Origin: Sphingobacterium sp.
Lineage (GTDB): Bacteria > Bacteroidota > Bacteroidia > Sphingobacteriales > Sphingobacteriaceae
Assembly (NCBI GenBank): GCA_031277685.1
Contig: JAITLV010000279.1
Span: forward strand, 1-64,000
Direction of reading: 5' to 3'
DNA length: 64,000 bases
The stretch's first letter is position 1. The number at the start of each line of letters is the position of its first letter. Shown here in pieces: positions 18,100 to 26,505 of the stretch. Made by a program: the position numbers and the translations under genes. Below the pieces are notes generated by a model. That model was given only the letters and a program-made list of their open reading frames with translations. It had not been told where the DNA came from and made no database searches.

Positions 18100-18714
18100 A
18101 TGAAAAAAATATGCGCATTCCTGTTTTCCCTGGTAACAGTCTGCAGTGTTTACGGACAAAGTTCCGCGACACCCTATATCGAAGTAAGAGGCATGGCAAA
18201 AGTTGAACGGACGATTAAATCCTATATCCTGGATATTGTCATTACCGAAGAGCTTAGCTATACGGAAGAAAAGAAGCCGCTTGAGCAAGTGAAAAATGCC
18301 TTTTTTGAGAAAGCTAAGACCGCAGGTCTTGATGTCAGCCGCTTTAAAGAGGATAAACTGATGTACGCGCTGACCCAGTATGGCTCCGGTGGGAGCCTGT
18401 ATAGTTTTGAAACAACGGATTCCGAGGATATCATCCGGCTGAATAACATCATAGATAAGAGCGGTACACAATCTATCACTGCCCGTAAAGTGAGCTATGT
18501 GCCGATAAAAGATTTTTCGAAAGTAATTGCTGCTGCCTTTGCCGATGGGAAATCACGCGCGGAGAAATTGGCTGCCGCCATGGGTAAAAAATTAGGGGCG
18601 CTGCAGGCTGCAGTCGATTATTCCACCACAAATGATGAAGCAGCGGACACGGCCTATTACCAGCCGAAGGAAGACAGATATTATTATCTATCTTTGAAAT
18701 ACAACGTTGAATAG
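18100..18714 (+). CDS. Exported SIMPL-domain (DUF541) protein
   Basis: The protein has 204 residues with a signal peptide ending near VYGQ (about 20). The mature part begins with IEVRGMAKVERTIKSYILDIVI, the typical first strand of a SIMPL domain, and ends with the conserved pattern in which a central helix (KSRAEKLAAAMGKKLGAL) precedes the last strand. SIMPL proteins are periplasmic, oligomeric and of unclear role in several bacteria. The next gene starts directly after this stop (TAG then ATG), so the two are translationally coupled. Confidence 0.8.
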   Translation: MKKICAFLFSLVTVCSVYGQSSATPYIEVRGMAKVERTIKSYILDIVITEELSYTEEKKPLEQVKNAFFEKAKTAGLDVSRFKEDKLMYALTQYGSGGSLYSFETTDSEDIIRLNNIIDKSGTQSITARKVSYVPIKDFSKVIAAAFADGKSRAEKLAAAMGKKLGALQAAVDYSTTNDEAADTAYYQPKEDRYYYLSLKYNVE

Positions 18715-19329
18715 ATGTATTCCATGAAAGAAACAAACGATGACAATCACTGGGAACTGTTGCCCGGTATCGGACTGGGAAAACTGACTTTTCTGATGGA
18801 CAGCTTACAGGTATCGGCCTTTGATCATGTATTAGGCAAGGTAACTTCAGAACATCAGCCTGCCCATACGAAAGATCAGGTGTTGGACACATTCAACTTA
18901 TTGAAAGATTTCATTACGGAAGCAGACATGAAAACGGTGCTGGAAGCCCTGGAAGAAACGAATGGAAATGATCCACGCGGTGCTATCCTCATCCAGCATC
19001 GGCTGAGGGGCTTGACATTGGAGTATGAAGATGACCAATTGACCGAAGTATTTGCAGACGATAGGGCTACACGGCTTCATTTTAAAAATATCCCTATATT
19101 CTCATCCGACCCACACAGTTTGGTCAAAAAAATGGCAGAAGAGCTAGGGGAAAACCCAATCGTTCAGGACGATGAACTGGTGTTTCCTAAACATAATATT
19201 TATCTATTTTCTTTCCTAAAAAAGGATTTTACAGTAGGTGACCCGAAAAACAGAACGATAATGTGGCGAGTAAAACCACGGATTTTAGGGGCAGATTTAT
19301 CAGATTATACACTTTTAAAAATCATATGA
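18715..19329 (+). CDS. Hypothetical cytoplasmic protein coupled to the SIMPL gene
   Basis: The protein has 204 residues, no signal and no membrane segments. The ATG is immediately adjacent to the stop of the SIMPL gene, with a second ATG three codons later. The first part has the pattern GIGLGKLTFLMDS and the second half ends in paired beta strands; this resembles small bacterial proteins that carry a repeated single-strand module, but no named family can be supported. Tight coupling suggests a shared role with the exported partner. Confidence 0.6.
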   Translation: MYSMKETNDDNHWELLPGIGLGKLTFLMDSLQVSAFDHVLGKVTSEHQPAHTKDQVLDTFNLLKDFITEADMKTVLEALEETNGNDPRGAILIQHRLRGLTLEYEDDQLTEVFADDRATRLHFKNIPIFSSDPHSLVKKMAEELGENPIVQDDELVFPKHNIYLFSFLKKDFTVGDPKNRTIMWRVKPRILGADLSDYTLLKII

Positions 19330-19423
19330 GACTGCAATAGGGCTCCAGTTTGGCGTTTTTTCTTATACTGCTGCCCAGCGGTGTCATACAAATGAAGTTT
19401 TTAGAAAACATATATCATTCATT

Positions 19424-19981
19424 ATGATTATAGCTATTCATCAAAAGAAGCTTTCTATTAGCGATCAATACAAGATTTTTATAAATGATGAACTAAAATA
19501 TAACGCGTCGAGGCAGCCCATTCAGTTGATGCCTGAAATACATGTCATGGATGCCAGCAATAAGCTATTGAAGATCAAGATCGTTAAGCGTCTCCAATGG
19601 ATCAGGGCCAAATATGATATTTCATTTTCTAAAAGCCTCATTTATTCATTTAAAACAGTCTCTTATTTCAGACAGCACTACCAATGTTCAACGGCGGTTG
19701 CCGTATATGATATTTACGGACACCGAGGCAGAAAATATTCCATTTATAAAGATAATTACCAGGTCGCCTGGTGGCAAAAGAATCTGATTACCTGGCTGGA
19801 AGGTGACACTTACACCATCACGGCCAATGGAAATGCTGACGTTGAACTGCTGATTTCTTTTTGTCTTATTTTAGATAACTATCGCAGTGGTCATAAAGGT
19901 GAGGATATATTGACCATAAATCTGGGTTATATGGGCCTACAGGCAAAACGGTTCAACAGGGAATGGGTGCCCGATTTGTAA
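19424..19981 (+). CDS. Hypothetical protein, possible LURP-one/tubby-like fold
   Basis: The 185-residue protein is soluble and shows successive beta strands. The pattern YKIFINDELKY, then DVELLISFCLILDNY near the C-terminus as a hydrophobic helix, suggests the LURP-one-related (tubby-like beta barrel with central helix) fold. This is a fold-level guess from pattern only; no motif proves it. It lies 94 bp after the previous gene with no clear terminator between. Function unknown. Confidence 0.5.
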   Translation: MIIAIHQKKLSISDQYKIFINDELKYNASRQPIQLMPEIHVMDASNKLLKIKIVKRLQWIRAKYDISFSKSLIYSFKTVSYFRQHYQCSTAVAVYDIYGHRGRKYSIYKDNYQVAWWQKNLITWLEGDTYTITANGNADVELLISFCLILDNYRSGHKGEDILTINLGYMGLQAKRFNREWVPDL

Positions 19982-20048
19982 GGTTGAAACAGAGTTTCGG
20001 ATAGTAGAGGGCTTATCCTAACAACGTCTTAAAATTAAATTGTCTGCT

Positions 20049-20090
20049 TCCACCAAAAGAAAAGTATGGGATTTTCACGCTGTTGGTGGA
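20049..20090. repeat. Long-loop inverted repeat
   Basis: TCCACCAA (20049-20056) and TTGGTGGA (20083-20090) are complementary with a 26-base loop. It lies between convergent genes (19981 plus and 20212 minus) and may assist termination, though no T-tract follows. Confidence 0.4.
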
Positions 20091-20211
20091 TTCAAGAATA
20101 ACAGAGTTTAGACAAATAATCTAAAACTATCTTATCAATTATATTTAAATAACTAATTATAAACTAATTGAAATAATCAATATAAAGTATTTATTTGAAT
20201 AGGGGTGCCGC

Positions 20212-20907
20212 TTAATTGACGACCAATTTAAATCCTTTACTACGGATATTGACAATCTTAATGGCAGGATCTGCTTCCAGAAACTTGCGAAGTTTACTGA
20301 TGAAAACATCCATGCTACGGCTATTAAAGTAGCTATCGTCACCCCAGACATAATCCAATGCGACTTTACGGTCGAGGACAGCATCTCGGTGGTCGACCAG
20401 GAGTTTCAACAATTGGGCTTCTTTGTAAGATAGCAACTGTTGTCTATCACCGATGCGAAGCTGTAGATTTTTAAAGCTGAATTGAAATTTGCCAATGACA
20501 TATTCTTCGGCTAGTGTAGCCAATGACTGTTTCGGGGTGGAACGCCTATTGAGAAGCGCATGCATCCGGATAATAAGTTCTTCCATACTGAATGGTTTTT
20601 TAATATAATCATTTGCACCAGACTCAAATCCAGTGGCCAGATCCTGGAGGGTTGATTTTGCCGTAAGAAATATAATGGGCACCTCGCTCGTTAAACCACG
20701 GACTTCTTTCGCCAGTGTAAAACCATCCTTGTAGGGCATCATTACGTCAAAGATACAGATATCGGGCGCTGTGACACAAAACGAGGAAAATGCTTTGAGG
20801 CCATCCATAGCCCAGATCACATCAAAGTCTCGGAGCTCTAATGCTTCCTTGATAAGTTTGCCCATCATGGGTTCATCTTCAGCCAATAATACTTTTATTT
20901 TATTCAT
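20212..20907 (-). CDS. OmpR/PhoB-family response regulator
   Basis: I start at the ATG ending at 20907, giving 231 residues; the longer frame overlaps the kinase gene and adds no domain. The receiver has acidic residues in LLAEDEPM, phospho-acceptor Asp54 in IFDVMMP, a switch Thr in FLTAKS and Lys in IKKPF. The C-terminal winged helix (about 128-231) has the transactivation loop and recognition helix around YFNSRSMDVFISKLRKFL. It starts 19 bp after the kinase stop, one operon. It very probably binds the phased TAACA boxes at 22598-22662, since regulators of this family bind tandem direct repeats with a 10-11 bp period. Confidence 0.92.
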   Translation of the reverse strand: MNKIKVLLAEDEPMMGKLIKEALELRDFDVIWAMDGLKAFSSFCVTAPDICIFDVMMPYKDGFTLAKEVRGLTSEVPIIFLTAKSTLQDLATGFESGANDYIKKPFSMEELIIRMHALLNRRSTPKQSLATLAEEYVIGKFQFSFKNLQLRIGDRQQLLSYKEAQLLKLLVDHRDAVLDRKVALDYVWGDDSYFNSRSMDVFISKLRKFLEADPAIKIVNIRSKGFKLVVN

Positions 20908-20926
20908 ACCGATGATTAAAAACGTG

Positions 20927-22546
20927 TTAAGATCTAACTGGTATATGGAGGACAAATGTTGTCCCCTTATGAATCTGGCTCTCCACACGGATTGTTCCGC
21001 CATGAAGATCTACAATTTTTTTCACATAAGATAAGCCTAAACCAAAGCCTTTCGTCGCATGGACATTGCCCATAGGTACCCGGAAAAACTGATCAAATAC
21101 GCGATCAAGGTAGTCTTTGGGGATCCCCATACCATTATCACTAAAGGATAGACGGAAGTATTGTTTCTCCAGGCTGACATGGATCTGGATATCGGGTTCT
21201 TGGTTACTGTACTTGAGGCTATTATCGAGTAAATTATAGAGTATGTTTTCTAAATGGGTTTTATCTACGTCGACAAGGGGAAAATCTGCCGCAATCGTGA
21301 GGGTCAGGCTTCCTTTTGCTTCATCCAGTTTGGCGACTGTCTGCCGTTGAAAATCATGCAACATCTGTGTAATATCCGTCGATTCCTTTTCCAAAATATA
21401 GGGGTTGTCCTGGGCAAGCCGAAGGACTGTCTCAATCATCGTCGACACACGCTTCAGTTCGGCACCGCAGATATTGAGATATTCATCCAGTTTCTCAGGA
21501 TTATCCTTGATTCCAAACTTACTCATCAATTCTATCGCCAGACTTGCCGTAGCGATCGGTGTTTTGAATTCATGGGTCATATTGGAGATAAAATCATTTT
21601 TAATCTCGGTCATTTGCTTCTCGCGATTGAAAGAATTAATAAGGGACAGCGCAGTGTAAAATAGCATGCCTAAAATAAGAAGGGATACAAAAAAAAGCCA
21701 TTTCATTCCTTCCAGACTTGTCAGCATATCCGGTTCGACCGTAATTTCGGCCATATTGGTTGGGCTGATGGCACTTCTGACCAAGAGGTATTGCCCTATT
21801 GAATCCAACCGCTGTTTTGCACTGTCCGCGAGGGTAGAAAAGGTAACCTTAAATGGATTCTTCAGTTGCAATTCATCAAAATTAGCATGGATCAACGAGT
21901 CCAGCAGTCTGCCAATGGCAAGCGTATCTATAGCCTTTTGTGTCGTTTCAGTCTCGTTGGAGTATACCTGGACAGCAGAGCCAGAGGCTACATGCGGCGC
22001 CTGTATTAAATTAGGTTTCGATAACTGGGGGTGCTTTTTTAATGATATCGTATCTTTTAGAACCTTTGTGGTGACTTTGATATAATTGGCACCTCTGTCC
22101 GGCACCCTTGCCCGTAGGATCGAATCTATCATTTTTTTTTCGGCAGCCTTGTTACTATCCAAGATATCCATCCGAAATTCATGGCTGGTCTTTTTCTTTG
22201 GAACCGCACAGGTATCACAGCTGTTTTTTGCACTTGTGTCCTTTGTAATCTGCCGATGAATCTGTAGGCCCTTCAGCTCATTATTGGAAACCTGGTCAAG
22301 AATTCCCCCCATGGCACGTAGGATGGAGGACTGCTCTTTGGAAAGGGCCGTGTCGATGCCAAAATATGTTTTGAGGCGAACGACCTCTATTGCATCTTTG
22401 ACTGCCCCCTGAATGACGATCTTTTCCTTTTGCTGATTGATACGGAATGCATTGGACAGCCAAAATACCTGCATAACAATAACGGCTATTGTGCTGGCAA
22501 TTAATAGGGTAATGATAATGCGCGTTTTCTTGTGTGTAGTCATCAT
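20927..22546 (-). CDS. Membrane sensor histidine kinase
   Basis: The protein has 539 residues; Met2 is an alternative start. Helices lie at about 8-31 and 280-300 around a long periplasmic sensor domain. That domain contains a CDTC pair (Cys110, Cys113), unusual among such sensors and possibly redox- or metal-sensitive. The kinase core has His325 in NMTHEFKTPIA, an N box in NILYNLLDNSLKY, DNGMGIP and GFGLGLSYV. It is cotranscribed with the OmpR-type regulator downstream and divergent from the GLPGLI/receptor pair, so it probably controls those envelope proteins in answer to a periplasmic signal. Confidence 0.92.
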   Translation of the reverse strand: MMTTHKKTRIIITLLIASTIAVIVMQVFWLSNAFRINQQKEKIVIQGAVKDAIEVVRLKTYFGIDTALSKEQSSILRAMGGILDQVSNNELKGLQIHRQITKDTSAKNSCDTCAVPKKKTSHEFRMDILDSNKAAEKKMIDSILRARVPDRGANYIKVTTKVLKDTISLKKHPQLSKPNLIQAPHVASGSAVQVYSNETETTQKAIDTLAIGRLLDSLIHANFDELQLKNPFKVTFSTLADSAKQRLDSIGQYLLVRSAISPTNMAEITVEPDMLTSLEGMKWLFFVSLLILGMLFYTALSLINSFNREKQMTEIKNDFISNMTHEFKTPIATASLAIELMSKFGIKDNPEKLDEYLNICGAELKRVSTMIETVLRLAQDNPYILEKESTDITQMLHDFQRQTVAKLDEAKGSLTLTIAADFPLVDVDKTHLENILYNLLDNSLKYSNQEPDIQIHVSLEKQYFRLSFSDNGMGIPKDYLDRVFDQFFRVPMGNVHATKGFGLGLSYVKKIVDLHGGTIRVESQIHKGTTFVLHIPVRS

Positions 22547-22597
22547 AAAATTCTCACCTGCAATGCTAGCTAAAATCCATGAAAAAACGGGATTTGA

Positions 22598-22662
22598 TAA
22601 CAGTTCATAACATTACTTAACAGTAGTTAACAATTCGGTTTCCGGTTAACAGTGTTTAACAA
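22598..22662. promoter_or_regulatory. Array of six phased TAACA boxes
   Basis: TAACA occurs at 22598, 22608, 22618, 22628, 22647 and 22657, so spacing is 10, 10, 10, 19 and 10 bases. Two 17-bp units of the form TTAACAGTRKTTAACAA (from 22617 and from 22646) are near-identical. Tandem repeats with a period near 10 bp are the usual target of OmpR/PhoB-type regulators. The array sits between the regulator's own operon and the GLPGLI operon and ends 31 bp before the -7 element of the latter. Confidence 0.75.
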
Positions 22663-22693
22663 ATCGATGATCAAGCTAGCGTTCCCTTCACGC

Positions 22694-22701
22694 TACTTTT
22701 G
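22694..22701 (+). promoter_or_regulatory. -7 promoter element of the GLPGLI/receptor operon
   Basis: TACTTTTG is an exact TAnnTTTG match 28 bp before the ATG. No good -33 element is present at the expected distance. That is consistent with dependence on an activator bound at the adjacent TAACA array. Confidence 0.6.
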
Positions 22702-22729
22702 AAGCATTGACAGTATAAAAGTAATAAAA

Positions 22730-23575
22730 ATGAACACAACAAAATTTTCGCTGACCGTTATTTTTGGTCTTTTCTTCTTCTTCCAGGAGCTATTTGCCCA
22801 AGACAATCCTGTGAATATGTTTATCAAATATGATCTGGAACATATTGCCGACAGTACAAAAAAGGAGGATCCGATTACGCGATCCATGTATCTCTATATC
22901 GGCAATGAAAGTTCTTTTTATTCGATGGCGCCGATGGAAAAAAACCAGGAGCAAGGATCGCTCCATATCAGTATGGATGCCGGCGATCAATCTGATGTAC
23001 TGGTGAATATCTATAATCCCTTTGGGACAGGCGAAGCACCTTGCTTGATCACGATGCTTGGTCAATTGTATAGGGTATATCCCAATAAAAAACATAAAAT
23101 AGACTGGACGATTACAACAGAAAAGAGAGATATCGGTGGTTATGCCTGCTACAAAGCCACCGGGCAGTTTGGAGGGCGTACCTATGAAGCCTGGTTTACC
23201 GAAGAAATCCCGTTTTCAGTAGGTCCATGGAAGTTGAATGGCTTACCTGGCGCCATCCTTGAGGCCAACGATTCGACCAATGAAGTTCGCTTTCGTTATG
23301 CTGGATTGGACAAAGTGACAGACAAGATGTCTCTTATGGACATCGACAAATTGCCAGAACTGCCTTATGAAAAATACCGTAAAGCAATGGAAAACAGTAA
23401 AGCAAACAAACTCGGTGCGATGATGGCTCAATTGCCCCCTGGTGCGACACTAAAGTTTAAAACGCAGGATGGTAGGGAAATCACCCAGGAACAGGCTGAA
23501 GCCCTCATGAAAGAAGGTGAAAAAAATAAGCAAAAATTTCAGTTGAACAATCCCGCCGAACGTACGATCAATTAA
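22730..23575 (+). CDS. GLPGLI-family exported protein
   Basis: The protein has 281 residues. Signal peptide about 1-23 (ending LFAQ). The family's signature is present as GLPGAI (171-176) in the middle of the beta-rich mature domain, preceded by the GPWKLN segment. The family is common in Bacteroidota, often beside outer-membrane receptors, and has no proven function. The C-terminal 60 residues are polar with a Glu/Lys-rich helix. The stop overlaps the ATG of the next gene (TAATG at 23573-23577), so they are translationally coupled. Confidence 0.88.
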   Translation: MNTTKFSLTVIFGLFFFFQELFAQDNPVNMFIKYDLEHIADSTKKEDPITRSMYLYIGNESSFYSMAPMEKNQEQGSLHISMDAGDQSDVLVNIYNPFGTGEAPCLITMLGQLYRVYPNKKHKIDWTITTEKRDIGGYACYKATGQFGGRTYEAWFTEEIPFSVGPWKLNGLPGAILEANDSTNEVRFRYAGLDKVTDKMSLMDIDKLPELPYEKYRKAMENSKANKLGAMMAQLPPGATLKFKTQDGREITQEQAEALMKEGEKNKQKFQLNNPAERTIN

Positions 23576-26211
23576 TGCACCCAATGAAAGTTTTTTTTTG
23601 TAGCCTATGCTTAATCCTGGTCGCTACCGTTGTCTTTGCCCAGGAGAAAATCGAGGGAACTATCCGTAGTGACAAGCAGGGAATTGCCTATGCGACTATC
23701 GTGATTGGCTATGCCAACAGTAGTCTTCATACAGTGAGAAGTAATAGCGCTGGCCAATATGTGTTTAACCTGACAAAAGCAGAAATATCCAAGGTTCAAT
23801 GGATTGAGGTCAGCCATATCTCCTATGAAAAGGTACGGAAGGAATACAGCGACCAGAGTCGGCAAGTAGACTTTGAACTGGTGAAAAAGTCTATTCAGTT
23901 GGCGGATGTCACTGTTAAGAGCAGACCTCTTGCGGTGCGTCGCGCCGGCGATACCACACGCTATGCGGTCAATAACTTTGTTTCTGCCGAAGATAGAAAT
24001 ATCGGTGATGTGCTACGCCGCATGCCGGGTATTGAGGTAGACGATAATGGTGTTGTCAAACATAATGGTAAAACCGTCAGCCGAATGTATGTCGATGGTG
24101 ACAATATCTTTCAGAATGGTTACGGTGTTGGTACAAGAACGATACAGCCCAAAGCGGTAAAAGACGTCGAGCTCGTCCAAAATCATGAGCATAAAAAAGT
24201 CAAGCAAGGCATAAGCAACTCGGAAGATGTCGCATTAAACCTGGTTCTCCACGAAGATGCCAAGATGATCTGGTCAGGTGAGGCAACTGTAGGTCTTGCG
24301 GCACCCATTGACGGTTTTATCAATGGGAATACCATGAGCTTTAAAAAGAAGTATAAAACCTTGAATACCTTGCAGTACAATTCGATAGGGGAACGTATTA
24401 ACAACGATGTGGAATCCATCAGCTCCTTCAATCTGACTGAACCAATTGCTGCGACAACACCATCTGTACCAACAAACAAATATTACAACAACCGGTCCGG
24501 CGCATTTAATACAAATCAATTTTATAAATGGTCCGACGCCTGGAGTGCCAATTTTAATGGTAATCTATGGGCTGACCGCGAGCAGCTCAGCAGTGATGGT
24601 ACACAGAAATACTTGTTGGCCGATGGAAATCAAGTTACTTACAATAATTATTATAATACCACAAAAAAACCATTTTATGGGCGCGGCAGCTTCACCCTGG
24701 AAGGCAATGCTGATCGATTTTATCTAAAAAATACCCTCGATTTTAAAACCGAAAACCAAAATCACCATACTTGGTTGCTGGATGATGATGCTCGCTTTGA
24801 TCAATGGGGTCGGGATCGGTTAAATTTTATTTCAGAATCCATGGAGTATACCCCCAAATTAAAGAACAAGGACCTGATGACCTTTAATCTTGACCTGCAA
24901 CGCAAATGGCACAAGGATCGTTTGGCAGTAATGCCTGGTGTCATGACCAAGTACTTGAATCAGGATCAGCCCTATGATGCTGTCTGGCAATCCATCAGGC
25001 TGCCACAGACAACTGGAAGTATCCAAATGGCCTATACACGGAATAAAACACGCTTAAAACGCACGTACTTTGCGCATGCACGTTACCTCGAAAAAGAACT
25101 CAATTCGACATTAAACCTGGTCGACGATGGAGTTGTATTTAACAACGAAAATTTTCCGGACAATAATTTGTATTGGAAGCAAAAGCAAGTATCAGGAGGC
25201 CTCAAACTGGACTGGAAAAATAGGGATTTTATCCTTTCAGGCGTTTTTCCACTGGCCTGGAACATATGGGATATTGTCGATCGCCAGAAGGGGGCAATTA
25301 CAGCAACACAAAAAATGCTTTTTACGCCCAGCGTCTCCCTGCAGGCCTATCTTCCCAATCGGGATTACTTCTTGTTGTCGCTACGTTTTAATCAGGAAAG
25401 TTCGGATCTCGATCAGCTCTACCCACACCCGATATTGAGTAATTTTAGGGAAATGAAAAGTTTCGCTGCACCACTGTATTTCACATCCAGTCAGGCATAT
25501 ACACTTCGCTATAACATCGAACGGCCGATCAGTTTATTTTACCTCAATCTCACCGCGTCACATCTGCGTACAAACAATGATTATTTAGTCGGTCAGGACG
25601 TAACACAGCAGGGGATTATCAGCAAGCTGCTTCCATACGACAACCGGACAAACAGCAATACTCTGACACTGGGATTGTCCAAATCACTGCTGAAAGAGGG
25701 CGTATTTTTGGGCTTCAATGCAAGTGCCAATCAAAATAAATACAATCAATTTTTGAATGGTCAGCTTGCAGCGGCAACCAGTACAAATATGACTGTGAGT
25801 CCAAGGCTTGAATATAAGGGGATCTCGCGTACGACCTTGTCCTATCAATATAGTTATAACAGGTTGCTAAATAAATTAAACAGCGAGCAAGAACAGAATT
25901 CCAACCGTTACAGCTCAAATACACATAGCCTGAGTATGCTCTATGTTGTCGGAACCTATTTATTCGTGAAGGGAACCTGGAACTATGGCAGCTATAAAAG
26001 CAGTGACCTTGACCCCATAGCAAATGGTTTTCTGGATGCTTCCATTCGCTACAAACCCCTAAAAAGCAAGCATAGCCTTGAGCTAAATATCAATAATATC
26101 CTCAATAAAAAACGATATACGAGTTACAGTCTGAGTGCGAACCTGGAAAATCGTCAGTCTATTCCATTACGAGGCTTCCAGTCAGTATTAAAATACAGCT
26201 TTCTGTTTTAA
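23575..26211 (+). CDS. Outer-membrane beta-barrel receptor, TonB-dependent receptor-like
   Basis: The protein has 878 residues. Signal peptide about 1-22, then a carboxypeptidase-regulatory-like (CarboxypepD_reg/CTLD) domain (about 24-105), then a plug-like domain with the pattern DVLRRMPGIEVDDNGVV and YVDGDNIF (about 140-220), then a long barrel of alternating aromatic strands ending in Phe (KYSFLF). It lacks the SusC signature and has no SusD next to it, so it is a receptor of the GLPGLI-associated type. The substrate is unknown. Coupling to the GLPGLI gene and the divergent kinase/regulator suggests a stress- or metal-responsive envelope role. Confidence 0.85.
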   Translation: MHPMKVFFCSLCLILVATVVFAQEKIEGTIRSDKQGIAYATIVIGYANSSLHTVRSNSAGQYVFNLTKAEISKVQWIEVSHISYEKVRKEYSDQSRQVDFELVKKSIQLADVTVKSRPLAVRRAGDTTRYAVNNFVSAEDRNIGDVLRRMPGIEVDDNGVVKHNGKTVSRMYVDGDNIFQNGYGVGTRTIQPKAVKDVELVQNHEHKKVKQGISNSEDVALNLVLHEDAKMIWSGEATVGLAAPIDGFINGNTMSFKKKYKTLNTLQYNSIGERINNDVESISSFNLTEPIAATTPSVPTNKYYNNRSGAFNTNQFYKWSDAWSANFNGNLWADREQLSSDGTQKYLLADGNQVTYNNYYNTTKKPFYGRGSFTLEGNADRFYLKNTLDFKTENQNHHTWLLDDDARFDQWGRDRLNFISESMEYTPKLKNKDLMTFNLDLQRKWHKDRLAVMPGVMTKYLNQDQPYDAVWQSIRLPQTTGSIQMAYTRNKTRLKRTYFAHARYLEKELNSTLNLVDDGVVFNNENFPDNNLYWKQKQVSGGLKLDWKNRDFILSGVFPLAWNIWDIVDRQKGAITATQKMLFTPSVSLQAYLPNRDYFLLSLRFNQESSDLDQLYPHPILSNFREMKSFAAPLYFTSSQAYTLRYNIERPISLFYLNLTASHLRTNNDYLVGQDVTQQGIISKLLPYDNRTNSNTLTLGLSKSLLKEGVFLGFNASANQNKYNQFLNGQLAAATSTNMTVSPRLEYKGISRTTLSYQYSYNRLLNKLNSEQEQNSNRYSSNTHSLSMLYVVGTYLFVKGTWNYGSYKSSDLDPIANGFLDASIRYKPLKSKHSLELNINNILNKKRYTSYSLSANLENRQSIPLRGFQSVLKYSFLF

Positions 26212-26261
26212 TACGGGATCAAAGGTAGCATGATCTGCTACCTGGCCAAGCCATTATACAT

Positions 26262-26308
26262 CAACAGGGTGGCTCTCAATTCCTGATAAAGCCACCCTGT
26301 TGTTTTCG
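26262..26308 (+). terminator. Rho-independent terminator after the receptor gene
   Basis: A perfect 13-bp stem (26262-26274 with 26290-26302) encloses a 15-base loop and is followed by TTTT. It ends the GLPGLI/receptor operon. Confidence 0.8.
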
Positions 26309-26505
26309 AAATAAATAATATTGCTTAATGGACAGTGTTTAATCAACGCATAAATATTACGCTTTTATCTTGAAGCGGGTTTCCGAATGAAGTCTTGAGA
26401 AATAAACAATAGTGAAATAGACATATGTATGATATGCAATAAAAAGGCTAGGCTGGATTTGCTGGATTTCCGCAATTTTTTGTATCATTGGGGATATCAT
26501 AACCA

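Noticed and set aside
18073..18471. 132-codon minus-strand frame
   Set aside because: Antisense to the SIMPL gene, which has a signal peptide and good domain match.
26440..26480. Short tandem GCTGGATTT repeat before the first HTCS gene
   Set aside because: Only two copies of nine bases with no promoter element at the expected distance.
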